33,739 bases of DNA from Bacteroidia bacterium (GTDB lineage Bacteria > Bacteroidota > Bacteroidia > M30B66). Location of the stretch: NCBI GenBank assembly GCA_019695235.1, contig JAIBAI010000034.1, positions 1 to 33,739 on the forward strand. The letters are read 5' to 3'. A program made the translations under genes and the position numbers. Shown here one piece after another: positions 1-7,077 of the stretch (position 1 is the stretch's first letter; the number at the start of each line of letters is the position of its first letter). Below the pieces are notes generated by a model, which worked only from the letters and a program-made list of their open reading frames with translations, did no database searches and was not told the DNA's origin.

Positions 1-297
1 TGCAATGACAATCTGAAAGGTTGTGATTTGCTTTCAGTTCCTTGAAATTCCGATATTTGCCACAACAGGTGCCATCACCAGTGCAAACGCTGTGACGTTG
101 TGATTTGCTTTCAGTTCCTTGAAATACCGATATTTGCCACAACACCCTGCACTTTGCGAAGTTTTATATCATTGTTGTGATTTGCTTTCAGTTCCTTGAA
201 ATACCGATATTTGCCACAACGGTGTTTCAAAATTTACGCTTGACAGGTTTGTTGTGATTTGCTTTCAGTTCCTTGAAATACCGATATTTGCCACAAC
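1..297 (+). CRISPR. CRISPR array A, type II-C-like (left end outside window)
   Basis: Four 47-bp direct repeats lie at 20-66, 97-143, 174-220 and 251-297. They are separated by three spacers of exactly 30 bp (67-96, 144-173, 221-250), and a further partial spacer occupies 1-19. The repeats start GTTGTGATTTGCTTTCA and end GCCACAAC, so their ends are inverted repeats (GTTGTG/CACAAC). The first repeat differs from the other three by one base (GAAATTCC instead of GAAATACC). A 47/30 geometry is typical of type II-C arrays in Bacteroidota, and from memory the first 17 bases match repeats reported there, which favours plus-strand transcription toward the 3' end of cas2. The palindromic ends leave orientation uncertain. 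The array continues beyond the left edge, so its size and the far-side leader are not visible. Confidence 0.97.
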
Positions 298-358
298 ATA
301 CTTTAATGTGTTGTACTGATATCAGGTGTTTCGGCGGTTTTTTAGGAATTAAAAACGA

Positions 359-398
359 GAACCCCCTGAGGTGTTTTACACTTCAGCCGGGGTTTTTT
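359..398. terminator. Bidirectional intrinsic terminator after array A
   Basis: AACCCC (360-365) pairs with GGGGTT (389-394), extended inside by CTGA/TCAG around a short loop. A six-T run follows on the plus strand. On the minus strand the hairpin is followed, a few bases on, by a five-T run (complement of 350-355). This would end a plus-strand array transcript and any minus-strand transcript arriving from the cas side. Confidence 0.8.
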
Positions 399-467
399 CG
401 TTTCTGGGAGGAAAGGAAAGCTTGCAAGGGCGGTGGTAGGGGACTATTTTAACCCCAAACTAAAAAG

Positions 468-485
468 CAGTTGCAATTGGTGCGG
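468..485 (-). pseudogene. Relic resembling the 3' tip of cas2
   Basis: Read on the minus strand, these 18 bases match the intact cas2 3' end (937-954) at 15 of 18 positions and would encode P-H-Q-L-Q-L where cas2 has P-Q-Q-L-E-L. The match sits at the equivalent distance after the duplicated flank, which argues against chance. The rest of the gene is missing: the relic runs straight into the first expanded repeat of array B at 485. The frame does not stop where cas2 does. It is best read as the scar left when the array flank and cas2 tip were duplicated. Confidence 0.6.
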
Positions 486-499
486 TTGTGATTTGCTTT

Positions 500-570
500 A
501 TGGATGTTGTGTTTATTTTTTAAGGTATCCATTCTTTCGCCTGAAAACCGGTGGTTTTCAGCGCTCAGGT
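500..570. repeat. 71-bp insert in first expanded CRISPR repeat
   Basis: This insert separates GTTGTGATTTGCTTT from the CCTTGAAA block of the CRISPR repeat. It contains ATGGAT (500-505) and its complement ATCCAT about 20 bases on, and a perfect nine-base hairpin CTGAAAACC (541-549) / GGTTTTCAG (553-561) with a three-base loop. No open reading frame or clear target-site duplication is visible. It could be a small palindromic mobile element or a hairpin-forming expansion. Confidence 0.75.
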
Positions 571-582
571 CTTTCCTTGAAA

Positions 583-600
583 CCCCGATAGCTATCGGGG
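583..600. repeat. 18-bp perfect palindrome inside expanded repeat 1
   Basis: CCCCGATAGCTATCGGGG replaces the TAC of the normal repeat between GAAA and CGATATTT. It may have grown from the CCGATA already present there. Palindromes of this kind are, from memory, frequent intergenic repeats in Bacteroidota genomes. Confidence 0.85.
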
Positions 601-661
601 CGATATTTACCACAACGTTCCGCTTGCGCTAAATCTTCAAGCGATTGTTGTGATTTACTTT

Positions 662-732
662 ATGGATGTTGTGTTTATTTTTTAAGGTATCCATGCTTTC
701 GCCTGAAAACCGGTGGTTTTCAGTGCTCAGGT
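662..732. repeat. 71-bp insert in second expanded CRISPR repeat
   Basis: This is the second copy of the insert at 500-570, with single-base differences. Here the following bases (CAGCTCCTTGAAA) still match the normal repeat (CAGTTCCTTGAAA), so this copy defines the insertion point most exactly, between GATTTGCTTT and CAGTTCCTTG. The same ATGGAT/ATCCAT pair and nine-base hairpin are present. Confidence 0.75.
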
Positions 733-745
733 CAGCTCCTTGAAA

Positions 746-763
746 CCCCGATAGCTATCGGGG
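746..763. repeat. 18-bp perfect palindrome inside expanded repeat 2
   Basis: Identical to the palindrome at 583-600 and at the same place in the repeat, so it was already present before the two expanded repeats diverged. Confidence 0.85.
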
Positions 764-781
764 CGATATTTACAACAATCG

Positions 782-954
782 TACTTTGATGTGTTGTACT
801 GATATCAGGTGTTTCGGCGGTTTTTTAGGAATTAAAAACGAGAACCCCCTGAGGTGTTTTGCGCTTCAGTCGGGGTTTTTTCGTTTCTGGGTGGAAGTGA
901 AAACTTGTAAGGGCAGCAGTACTTGCAGTATTTAAAACAGTTCCAATTGTTGAG
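782..954. repeat. Array flank, copy 2 of the tandem duplication
   Basis: Counterpart of 299-485. It starts just after array B and runs into the intact 3' end of cas2 (stop at 932-934), so it shows the likely original order: array, flank with terminator, cas2. At the junction ACAACA is followed by a matching TGTTGT in both copies, forming a small inverted repeat. Confidence 0.9.
842..881. terminator. Bidirectional intrinsic terminator between array B and cas2
   Basis: Second copy of the terminator. AACCCC (843-848) pairs with GGGGTT (872-877) with inner CTGA/TCAG pairing and a six-T run (876-881) on the plus strand. The minus strand also has a T run after the hairpin, so it can end the cas1-cas2 transcript as well. 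Confidence 0.8.
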
Positions 955-1270
955 GCACCCCAATTCTTGGTGCTTCTTTGCGACCATAATATATTTCAAT
1001 ATCGCCAAACTGCTTGTCGGTGATTGTTAAAATACCAATATGTCCTTTTTCGGGTAATAGTTTACGTACACGTTTTAGGTGCACTTCTGCATTCTCACGG
1101 CTGCTGCAATGGCGCATGTAAATGCTGAACTGAAACATTGAAAAACCATCGGCAAGTATCTGTTTGCGAAACTTCGCATAAATCTTGCGTTCGGCTTTTG
1201 TCTCAGTGGGCAAATCAAAAAAGACGAGAATCCACAAAATACGGTAATGGTTAAGCCGGTCGTGCGACAT
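932..1270 (-). CDS. cas2: CRISPR-associated endoribonuclease/integration factor Cas2
   Basis: Cas2 is the structural partner of Cas1 in the complex that inserts new spacers into CRISPR arrays. The 112-residue product has the normal Cas2 length. It has the N-terminal ferredoxin-like strand ending in the conserved aspartate (D19 in VFFDLP), then FRKQILADGFSMFQFSIY, a segment typical of type II Cas2. It ends P-Q-Q-L-E-L-F. It lies nine bases downstream of cas1 on the same strand, so the two are co-transcribed. Its 3' end abuts the array flank with a terminator, the usual cas2-array junction. A relic of the same 3' end is found at 468-485. The family assignment is firm. Whether the protein cuts nucleic acid is not known and is not needed for adaptation. 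Confidence 0.96.
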   Translation of the reverse strand: MSHDRLNHYRILWILVFFDLPTETKAERKIYAKFRKQILADGFSMFQFSIYMRHCSSRENAEVHLKRVRKLLPEKGHIGILTITDKQFGDIEIYYGRKEAPRIGVPQQLELF

Positions 1271-1279
1271 GGCAGTTTA

Positions 1280-2206
1280 TTACATTTCCGGGTAAATAAT
1301 TCTACGCTGCTCCCCGGCATAGCAACGTGCCAGTGAGGCTGTAGTGCGCTGCAAGGCAACCATCAACGGACTTATTTCACCATCCATCTGAATATCAAGT
1401 GCCGGTATTTTTAAAAGCCGGGCCTTTAAGTCGGTGTTTAACTCTTTGTACGGGAGCTTTTCTCTGAGAATCTCAAGTACCAGCTGATCAACATAGGGGC
1501 GGTAGGGTTCCATGATATCATCGGCAAGAGCGTAGGCATTGTACCTGTTGCGGTGAAATATGCCCAATGTTGGCAAAAGCCCTGAACCTACCAGGCTACG
1601 GGCTGTTGCAGCCCTTAAAATGGCATAACCATAATTTAGCAGGTTGTTGGGCGGGTTCCCGTCACGCTTCCGGTAAAAATCTAAAGGTGCGAAAATTCGT
1701 TGCCAGTAATAAACGGCTGCCCTTGATTCATGGTTTGCAGTATCTCCGCTTTTTACATCTTCGGCCCAATTGAACATAATTTTTGCATCACTGCCATTTT
1801 GCTGCAATAGCTGGGCTTGGTTGCGAATTTTAACACGTATCGTTTGTTGCCATAATTGTTTCTTTAGCGGAATGCTTGCTGCCAACTGATGTTTGTAGCG
1901 TTCAGCCTGGATACTGTTGCCATCTAGATTTAGCATCAGACCGGTTGGATGTCGGCTTTCATCACAGCAAATAAGGGCTACGTTATTTGCCAGAAGTTTT
2001 GCAATGGTAGGCTGACTGATGGTGATGCGGGCATGATCGAGTATTAGTACTCCAATATCTTCAATGGGAATGGTTTTTTCTGTTAAAGTTTTGAAATCAT
2101 CGGGAATGGTATCATTCTTCTCAATTTCAGGTGCCTTAACAATAAGCTGCTCATTTCGGGTGCTTAAATAAGCAGGGTTTCCAAAATAAAGGGTTCTTTT
2201 TATCAT
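1280..2206 (-). CDS. cas1: CRISPR-associated integrase Cas1, type II
   Basis: Cas1 is the metal-dependent integrase that joins prespacers to the leader-proximal repeat. The 308-residue product has the small N-terminal beta domain and the large helical catalytic domain. The expected metal ligands are visible: E160 (in NHESRAA), H218 (in GIFHRNRYN) and E233 (in ADDIMEPYRP), so it looks active. Length and motifs fit type II Cas1. It is the first gene of a two-gene unit with cas2. In type II-C loci cas9 normally precedes cas1, but 2207-2488 has no cas9 coding sequence and the next gene is a cytochrome c peroxidase on the other strand. The effector is therefore lost, elsewhere, or beyond the left edge. 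Confidence 0.96.
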   Translation of the reverse strand: MIKRTLYFGNPAYLSTRNEQLIVKAPEIEKNDTIPDDFKTLTEKTIPIEDIGVLILDHARITISQPTIAKLLANNVALICCDESRHPTGLMLNLDGNSIQAERYKHQLAASIPLKKQLWQQTIRVKIRNQAQLLQQNGSDAKIMFNWAEDVKSGDTANHESRAAVYYWQRIFAPLDFYRKRDGNPPNNLLNYGYAILRAATARSLVGSGLLPTLGIFHRNRYNAYALADDIMEPYRPYVDQLVLEILREKLPYKELNTDLKARLLKIPALDIQMDGEISPLMVALQRTTASLARCYAGEQRRIIYPEM

Positions 2207-2488
2207 GGTTGTTCAGAATTTGGTTTGAAAGGGTTTTGAAGGCTGTACATTACCGGGTTGCGACGGTTTTGACTTCAACCGAGCTGCTATTTTGTAAAGA
2301 AAATTTACATTGTAATGGGTGTTTTTATTTGCAAGTTACTGAAAATCATGAAAATATATCTGGCGACATTTTCGTTGTGAGGCGTGATCGCCTGAGATTT
2401 TATGCTACCCTGAATTTACTGATAAATGATAACGCTTGTTAATTGAGTGGCCTTTCAAAGTTTGCGTACCTTTACCCAAGGGCTTTGT
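2207..2488. other. Intergenic gap between cas1 and peroxidase gene, no cas9
   Basis: These 282 bases separate two divergent genes. Neither strand gives a recognisable Cas9 C-terminus. A small hairpin, AGGCG (2380-2384) with CGCCT (2389-2393), is followed by only a weak T-rich stretch. A 77-codon frame at 2209-2442 has no recognisable features and is judged spurious. No convincing tracrRNA anti-repeat was found here. Confidence 0.6.
2443..2474 (+). promoter_or_regulatory. Bacteroidota-type promoter for the peroxidase gene
   Basis: TTG (2443-2445), 21 bases, then TACCTTTA (2467-2474), seven of eight positions of the -7 consensus TAnnTTTG. The predicted start is about 2480-2482, just before the ATG at 2489, which supports that start codon over the in-frame GTG at 2447. 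Confidence 0.55.
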
Positions 2489-3541
2489 ATGCAGAAAAAT
2501 ATTCTAACTGTTTTTCTTTTGTTGCTTAGCTGGGTTGCCTGTCGTAAAGAGCAGGCGCAGGTTGAAATATCCGCGCCGCTGCCTTATCCCTTGGAGATTC
2601 CGAAGGGTATGCCACAGATGCAGATACCGGCGGATAATCCATTGACAGTTGAAGGGGTGGCATTGGGGCGAAAGTTGTTTTATGACCCGATTCTTTCGGG
2701 TGACCGTACACAATCGTGCAGCAGTTGTCATCGTCAGGAAGCGGCATTCAGTGATGCCGGCAAGCGGTTTAGTGTGGGCATTAAGGGTTTAAATGGCAGC
2801 AGAAATGCGCATGCAATAATCAATACAGGATTTCTAAGTCGTTTATTTTGGGACGGGCGTGCATTGGGCCTGGAAGCCCAGATTTTAGAACCGGTACCCA
2901 ACCCCCTGGAGATGAACCTGAGCTGGAAAGAGGCGGGAGTGCGTTTGAATGCTGATGAATCGTATCGCAAAGAATTCTTTCAGGCATTTGGCATCAATAC
3001 CATTGATTCTACCTTTGTTGCCAAGGCAATCGCACAATTTCTACGTACCCTGATTTCGGCAGACTCACGTTTTGATAAGCGCTTAAGAAATGAACTTAAT
3101 TTAAGTGCTGAAGAGTTAAATGGCTATGTGATTTTTAATACCGAGAGGGGAGATTGTTTTCACTGCCATCCAGCAGATGGCGGACGTTTGTTTACTGATA
3201 ACCGTTTTCATAACAATGGGCTCGACAGTGTTTTTACTGACAAGGGTTTGTTTTCCATTAGCGGCAATCCGGCAGACATGGGAAAATTTTTAACGCCTAC
3301 TTTACGCAATATTGCCTTCACAGCACCATATATGCACGATGGTCGCTTTGCCACTTTGGAAGAAGTAATTGAGCACTACAACCGGGGTGGGATTGCCTCT
3401 CCAAGCACTGACCCCTTAATGAAAAATGTGGGCAAAGGGCTGAACCTGACAGCCAAGGAGAAAGCTGATTTGCTTGCCTTTTTGCATGCTTTATCGGATA
3501 GTAATTTTGTGAAAAACAAAAATTTCAGTTCGCCTTTTTAA
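2489..3541 (+). CDS. Di-haem cytochrome c peroxidase (CcpA/MauG family), lipoprotein
   Basis: Periplasmic di-haem peroxidases reduce hydrogen peroxide using electrons from small cytochromes or quinol chains; MauG-type relatives oxidise other substrates. The 350-residue product starts with a lipoprotein-like signal (LLLLSWVAC, lipid cysteine about residue 18). It has two covalent haem sites, CSSCH (77-81) and CFHCH (223-227), and a C-terminal YMHDGRF segment whose methionine (282) is the usual distal ligand of the second haem. An in-frame GTG lies 42 bases upstream, but ATG 2489 puts the signal peptide at the N-terminus and fits the promoter. It stands alone between cas1 and the protease gene. 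The exact substrate cannot be told from sequence. Confidence 0.92.
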   Translation: MQKNILTVFLLLLSWVACRKEQAQVEISAPLPYPLEIPKGMPQMQIPADNPLTVEGVALGRKLFYDPILSGDRTQSCSSCHRQEAAFSDAGKRFSVGIKGLNGSRNAHAIINTGFLSRLFWDGRALGLEAQILEPVPNPLEMNLSWKEAGVRLNADESYRKEFFQAFGINTIDSTFVAKAIAQFLRTLISADSRFDKRLRNELNLSAEELNGYVIFNTERGDCFHCHPADGGRLFTDNRFHNNGLDSVFTDKGLFSISGNPADMGKFLTPTLRNIAFTAPYMHDGRFATLEEVIEHYNRGGIASPSTDPLMKNVGKGLNLTAKEKADLLAFLHALSDSNFVKNKNFSSPF

Positions 3542-3627
3542 GATACCTTGATTAATTTTCCGGAAGGCAGTTTAATTGCAGAGGTATGGCATTTTTTTAG
3601 ATATTGCATCTTTATCATAATTACCCC

Positions 3628-6600
3628 ATGCGATTTCTTCTTTTTTGTTCAGGTATTGTTTTTTGGCTGTTTTCAGGTGCTGCTCAGGCACAGGAAAGTA
3701 CTGTCAGGGTGCAGCGATTTGTTGAAAAACAACTTTCTGGTTTAGCGCTTACAGCGGATGACTTTTCAGATGCCATGCTGAGCGACGATTACCAATCCGG
3801 TGGTTTTCGTTACGTTTATTTTCAGCAGCAACACCGGGGCATCAGGGTTTTTAATGGCTTGCTGAATGTGGTGGTACCGCCATCGGGTAAAATGTCGGTA
3901 AGCGGGAATCGCTTTGTTTCAGATATCCGGGCAAAAGCAAAAGGACAAAAGGATATTGTAGGCCCACGGCAGGCTGTTTTATCGGCATTCAATCATTTAG
4001 GTATTCCGGCAAATACTGCGCTCACAATCAACCAGCATGAAAAAGGGCGTGGTTTTGGAAACGCCGCTCAGAAGCTTGTTTTTAGTGTTTCAGAACCTGT
4101 TAAAGAGCCTGTTACAGCAGAGCTGGTATGGGTTTCAACTGACAGTGCCCTTGCACTTGGCTGGAACATTCGGATACGTTTAGAGCATGATTGGTGGGAA
4201 GTACGGGTAAGTGCACTTAGCGGGGAGGTGATAGAAAAGAATAATTGGGTAAGTCATTGTTCATTTGATAGTCATAGCCGTCATACACAGGCTGAATGCC
4301 CTGAAACAGATAAGCAGGATGCGCTGATGGGGGCGAATGATTATCAGGTATTTGATCTTCCGCTCGCAAGTCCGGCAGCAGGCGGCAGAACAGTGATAAA
4401 CAGCCCATGGTTACGGGCCGGAAATGGCAACAATGCGATTACTTTGGGATGGCATAACGACGGTTCAACAACCTATACGCGCACCCGTGGAAACAACGTA
4501 TATGCCAAGGAAGACGTGGCAGCTGATAACGAAGCCAGTATTGGTTACAGTCCGAACCCTGCAAGTGCCGACTTCAGCTTTCCATTCACAGTGGGTGCTG
4601 CGGCAAGCGTGAACAGAGATGCTGCGATTACCAATTTGTTTTTCTGGAACAACCTCTGCCATGATGTCTTTTATCAGTATGGGTTTGACGAGCCATCGGG
4701 TAATTTTCAAAAGAGCAATATGGGCAGGGGAGGCCTTGGCAATGATTTTGTGTATGCCGATGCGATGGATGGTTCAGGAACAAACAATGCGAATTTTATG
4801 AGCCCGCCGGATGGTTCAGCACCTCGGATGCAGATGTATCTGTGGAATGCCGGTTCGGCAAGTTCAGTGCTGAAGGTGAACAGTCCTTCAGGTATAGCTG
4901 GTAATTACACCGCTGCACCTGCCTTGTTTAATCCGGCTACCCCCAGCAGTGTGACGGGTAATCTCATTCTGACCTCGCCTGCCGATGGTTGTGCTGCCCT
5001 TACAAACAGTGCAGCAGTAGCCGGAAAGATTGTGGTAATTGATCGTGGTTCCTGCACTTTTGTTACCAAGGTAAAAAATGCGCAGAATGCCGGTGCCATC
5101 GGAGTAATAATTGTGAATAATGTTTCCGGAGCCCCTATCAATATGGGAGGTACTGATGGCACCATCAATATTTTAAGCTGCATGGTTACGGGCACTACCG
5201 GAAGTACATTAAAAAACGGTATTCAGGCAGGAACTGTTAATGGCACCATTCAGGTGAGCCAAGGCAGTTCATCAGCGCTGGATGCAAGTTTCGACAATGG
5301 GGTTATTACGCACGAGTATGGTCATGGCATATCCATCAGGTTAACTGGAGGCCCGGGCACAGCTTCCTGTTTATCGAATGCCGAGCAGATGGGAGAAGGA
5401 TGGAGTGATTTTTTCGCATTGATGTTAACCACTGACTGGTCAACTGCGCAGGCAAATGATTCAAGGGCAATTGCGAATTATGTTGTTGGTGAAACGCTTG
5501 GTGGCAAAGGCATCCGTGAGTATCCTTACAGTTATGATATGGGTATCAGTCCGTATAATTATAATTATGCCCGGATGAATACAGCGGTACATGATTTGGG
5601 TTCGGCCTGGGCTTCGATGTTATGGGATATGGCATGGAATATTATTGCGATAAAACCTGCATCAACTGATATTTATCATGGAGATGGGGGCAATAATATC
5701 GCCCTTCGGCTGGTGATGGAAGGTCTGAAATTACAGCCATGTAACCCGGGCTTTGTTGATGGCAGGGATGCCATTTTGAAGGCAGATGAGTTATTGTATG
5801 GTAGTGCCTATCGTTGTGCGATATGGAACGCATTTGCACGAAGGGGGCTTGGCTTAAGTGCCTCTCAGGGTTCAAGAAACAGTGCATCTGACGGAACGCA
5901 GGCATTTGATGCGCCACAAGGACTGGCATTAAGGCTGAGTGCAGATAAAGAGCTACTTTCACCTGGAGATTCAGTGAATTTTTCATTGCAGACATTGTGT
6001 GAATGCAGCGGGAATCAGGGTTTACAATTAACTGCGAAGCTTTCTTCAAAATTAGATTATGTGAGCAGCACGGGGGGGCCGGTTCAGCCTGCAGGTACAG
6101 TTGGGTTTGATGCATTTAACCTGAATATCACAGAGAGCGACACACAATATGTAAAAACATTGGTCAACGGAAGCTTCCCCCAGCCAACCATTCAGTTGAG
6201 TGATGATGCGGAAGACGGGCCTTCAAAATGGAATTCGGTTCATTTGAGTGGTACCGGGTTTCCGGCCTTTACAATAGGAGCTAACCATGCGCATAGCGGC
6301 TTAAGTGCCTGGTTTATTCCGGCAACAACACAGGCCTCACAAACTGCATTGGTATTGAGTAATCCTGTAATAATTCAGCCGGATTCATGGTTTACCTTTT
6401 GGCATTATCAGGAGATTGAGCCGGAGTACGATGGCGGTGTTGTTGAAATTTCAAGCAATGGGGGCAGTAGCTGGCAAGACCTTGGAAGCCGTATGTCGCG
6501 CAATGGGTACAATGGTACGATTGCTGTTACAGATAATAGTTTACAGGGACGCCCGGCCTTTACTGGTGTTGTGCCTATGCGGCAAACTGCTATAAACCTG

Positions 6601-7077
6601 AGTGATTTTAGTGGTCAGGAAGTATTGTTGCGTTTCAGGTATGGTACTGACACCCAAAACGGTGCATTGCAATCAGCCACTGGCTGGTTTATTGATGATA
6701 TGCAACTTACCTATAACGATACTTGTGTTCTTGTATGGGCTACGGTGGGTAATTCACAGAACACTGCTACTGACAGTATCTGCTTATCTATCAGGGCAGT
6801 TGAGCCGGTGATTACAGAATTGCCGGAAACGGGGCAGCAGGCAACAGTAAAGATTTATCCCAACCCAACGCATGACCGTGTTTGGATTGAGCCGGGTACA
6901 TCTAACACACAGGTGCAAGCAAGGTTAATTTCTGTAACAGGTCAGGTATTGCAGAGGATGAGCCTTGATGCGAACAAAGCGACAGCACTCGATCTTTCAG
7001 GTTTTCCGCCGGCAGCTTATTTGTTGGAAGTGCAGTTAGAGGGGAAAACGCAAATGTTTCGCTTAATCAGGCTTTAA
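3628..7077 (+). CDS. M36 (fungalysin-type) metalloprotease with T9SS tail
   Basis: A secreted zinc metalloprotease of 1149 residues. It has a signal peptide ending SGAAQA, an N-terminal propeptide of FTP/PepSY type (about 20-210), and the M36 catalytic region with H562-E-Y-G-H566 as the HExxH zinc site and E590 in GEGWSDF as third ligand. A protease-associated (PA) domain is inserted before the active site (about 450-548). A beta-rich MAM-like or jelly-roll region lies at about 855-1040 (DDAEDG, SSNGGSSW, GWFIDD). The last 75 residues form a type A T9SS sorting domain (KIYPNPT near 1077), predicting export and attachment to the cell surface. A longer frame opens with TTG at 3604, but ATG 3628 gives the proper signal peptide. 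The stop overlaps the stop of the convergent barrel gene by four bases. Confidence 0.93.
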   Translation: MRFLLFCSGIVFWLFSGAAQAQESTVRVQRFVEKQLSGLALTADDFSDAMLSDDYQSGGFRYVYFQQQHRGIRVFNGLLNVVVPPSGKMSVSGNRFVSDIRAKAKGQKDIVGPRQAVLSAFNHLGIPANTALTINQHEKGRGFGNAAQKLVFSVSEPVKEPVTAELVWVSTDSALALGWNIRIRLEHDWWEVRVSALSGEVIEKNNWVSHCSFDSHSRHTQAECPETDKQDALMGANDYQVFDLPLASPAAGGRTVINSPWLRAGNGNNAITLGWHNDGSTTYTRTRGNNVYAKEDVAADNEASIGYSPNPASADFSFPFTVGAAASVNRDAAITNLFFWNNLCHDVFYQYGFDEPSGNFQKSNMGRGGLGNDFVYADAMDGSGTNNANFMSPPDGSAPRMQMYLWNAGSASSVLKVNSPSGIAGNYTAAPALFNPATPSSVTGNLILTSPADGCAALTNSAAVAGKIVVIDRGSCTFVTKVKNAQNAGAIGVIIVNNVSGAPINMGGTDGTINILSCMVTGTTGSTLKNGIQAGTVNGTIQVSQGSSSALDASFDNGVITHEYGHGISIRLTGGPGTASCLSNAEQMGEGWSDFFALMLTTDWSTAQANDSRAIANYVVGETLGGKGIREYPYSYDMGISPYNYNYARMNTAVHDLGSAWASMLWDMAWNIIAIKPASTDIYHGDGGNNIALRLVMEGLKLQPCNPGFVDGRDAILKADELLYGSAYRCAIWNAFARRGLGLSASQGSRNSASDGTQAFDAPQGLALRLSADKELLSPGDSVNFSLQTLCECSGNQGLQLTAKLSSKLDYVSSTGGPVQPAGTVGFDAFNLNITESDTQYVKTLVNGSFPQPTIQLSDDAEDGPSKWNSVHLSGTGFPAFTIGANHAHSGLSAWFIPATTQASQTALVLSNPVIIQPDSWFTFWHYQEIEPEYDGGVVEISSNGGSSWQDLGSRMSRNGYNGTIAVTDNSLQGRPAFTGVVPMRQTAINLSDFSGQEVLLRFRYGTDTQNGALQSATGWFIDDMQLTYNDTCVLVWATVGNSQNTATDSICLSIRAVEPVITELPETGQQATVKIYPNPTHDRVWIEPGTSNTQVQARLISVTGQVLQRMSLDANKATALDLSGFPPAAYLLEVQLEGKTQMFRLIRL

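Larger units (their letters stand above)
299..485. repeat. Array flank, copy 1 of a tandem duplication
   Basis: The sequence following array A matches the sequence following array B (782-954). The first 114 bases (299-412 against 782-895) differ at only about five positions. The similarity then continues more loosely (CTTGCAAGGGC against CTTGTAAGGGC) to a stretch resembling the 3' end of cas2. The unit contains a bidirectional terminator. It is either a shared leader or trailer of the arrays, or simply the ancestral array-to-cas2 junction copied along with an array. Confidence 0.9.
485..779 (+). CRISPR. CRISPR array B with expanded 132-133-bp repeats
   Basis: Two long repeats (485-616 and 647-779) enclose one spacer of exactly 30 bp (617-646), the same spacer length as array A. 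Each long repeat is the array A repeat broken by two additions. The 5' part (GTTGTGATTTGCTTT) is followed by a 71-bp insert, then CCTTGAAA, then an 18-bp palindrome, then the repeat's 3' part (CGATATTTACCACAAC). The right-hand repeat is eroded at its end (ACAACAAT in place of CCACAAC) and has GATTTACTTT for GATTTGCTTT. The two long repeats are otherwise about 95% identical. Whether crRNAs are made from it is unknown. Confidence 0.85.

Noticed and set aside
1-297. Promoter inside each CRISPR repeat, as in Neisseria type II-C arrays
   Set aside because: GATATTTG near the repeat end resembles TAnnTTTG at seven of eight positions, but the only TTG in the repeat is seven bases away, far too close for the -33 element.
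2209-2442. 77-codon frame between cas1 and the peroxidase gene
   Set aside because: It starts with TTG, has no recognisable domain or signal, no convincing promoter, and lies in AT-rich intergenic sequence. No Cas9-like residue pattern on either strand.
5642-6115. 157-codon antisense frame inside the M36 protease gene
   Set aside because: It is fully inside a gene with clear domain structure on the other strand, with no signal, domain or promoter of its own.
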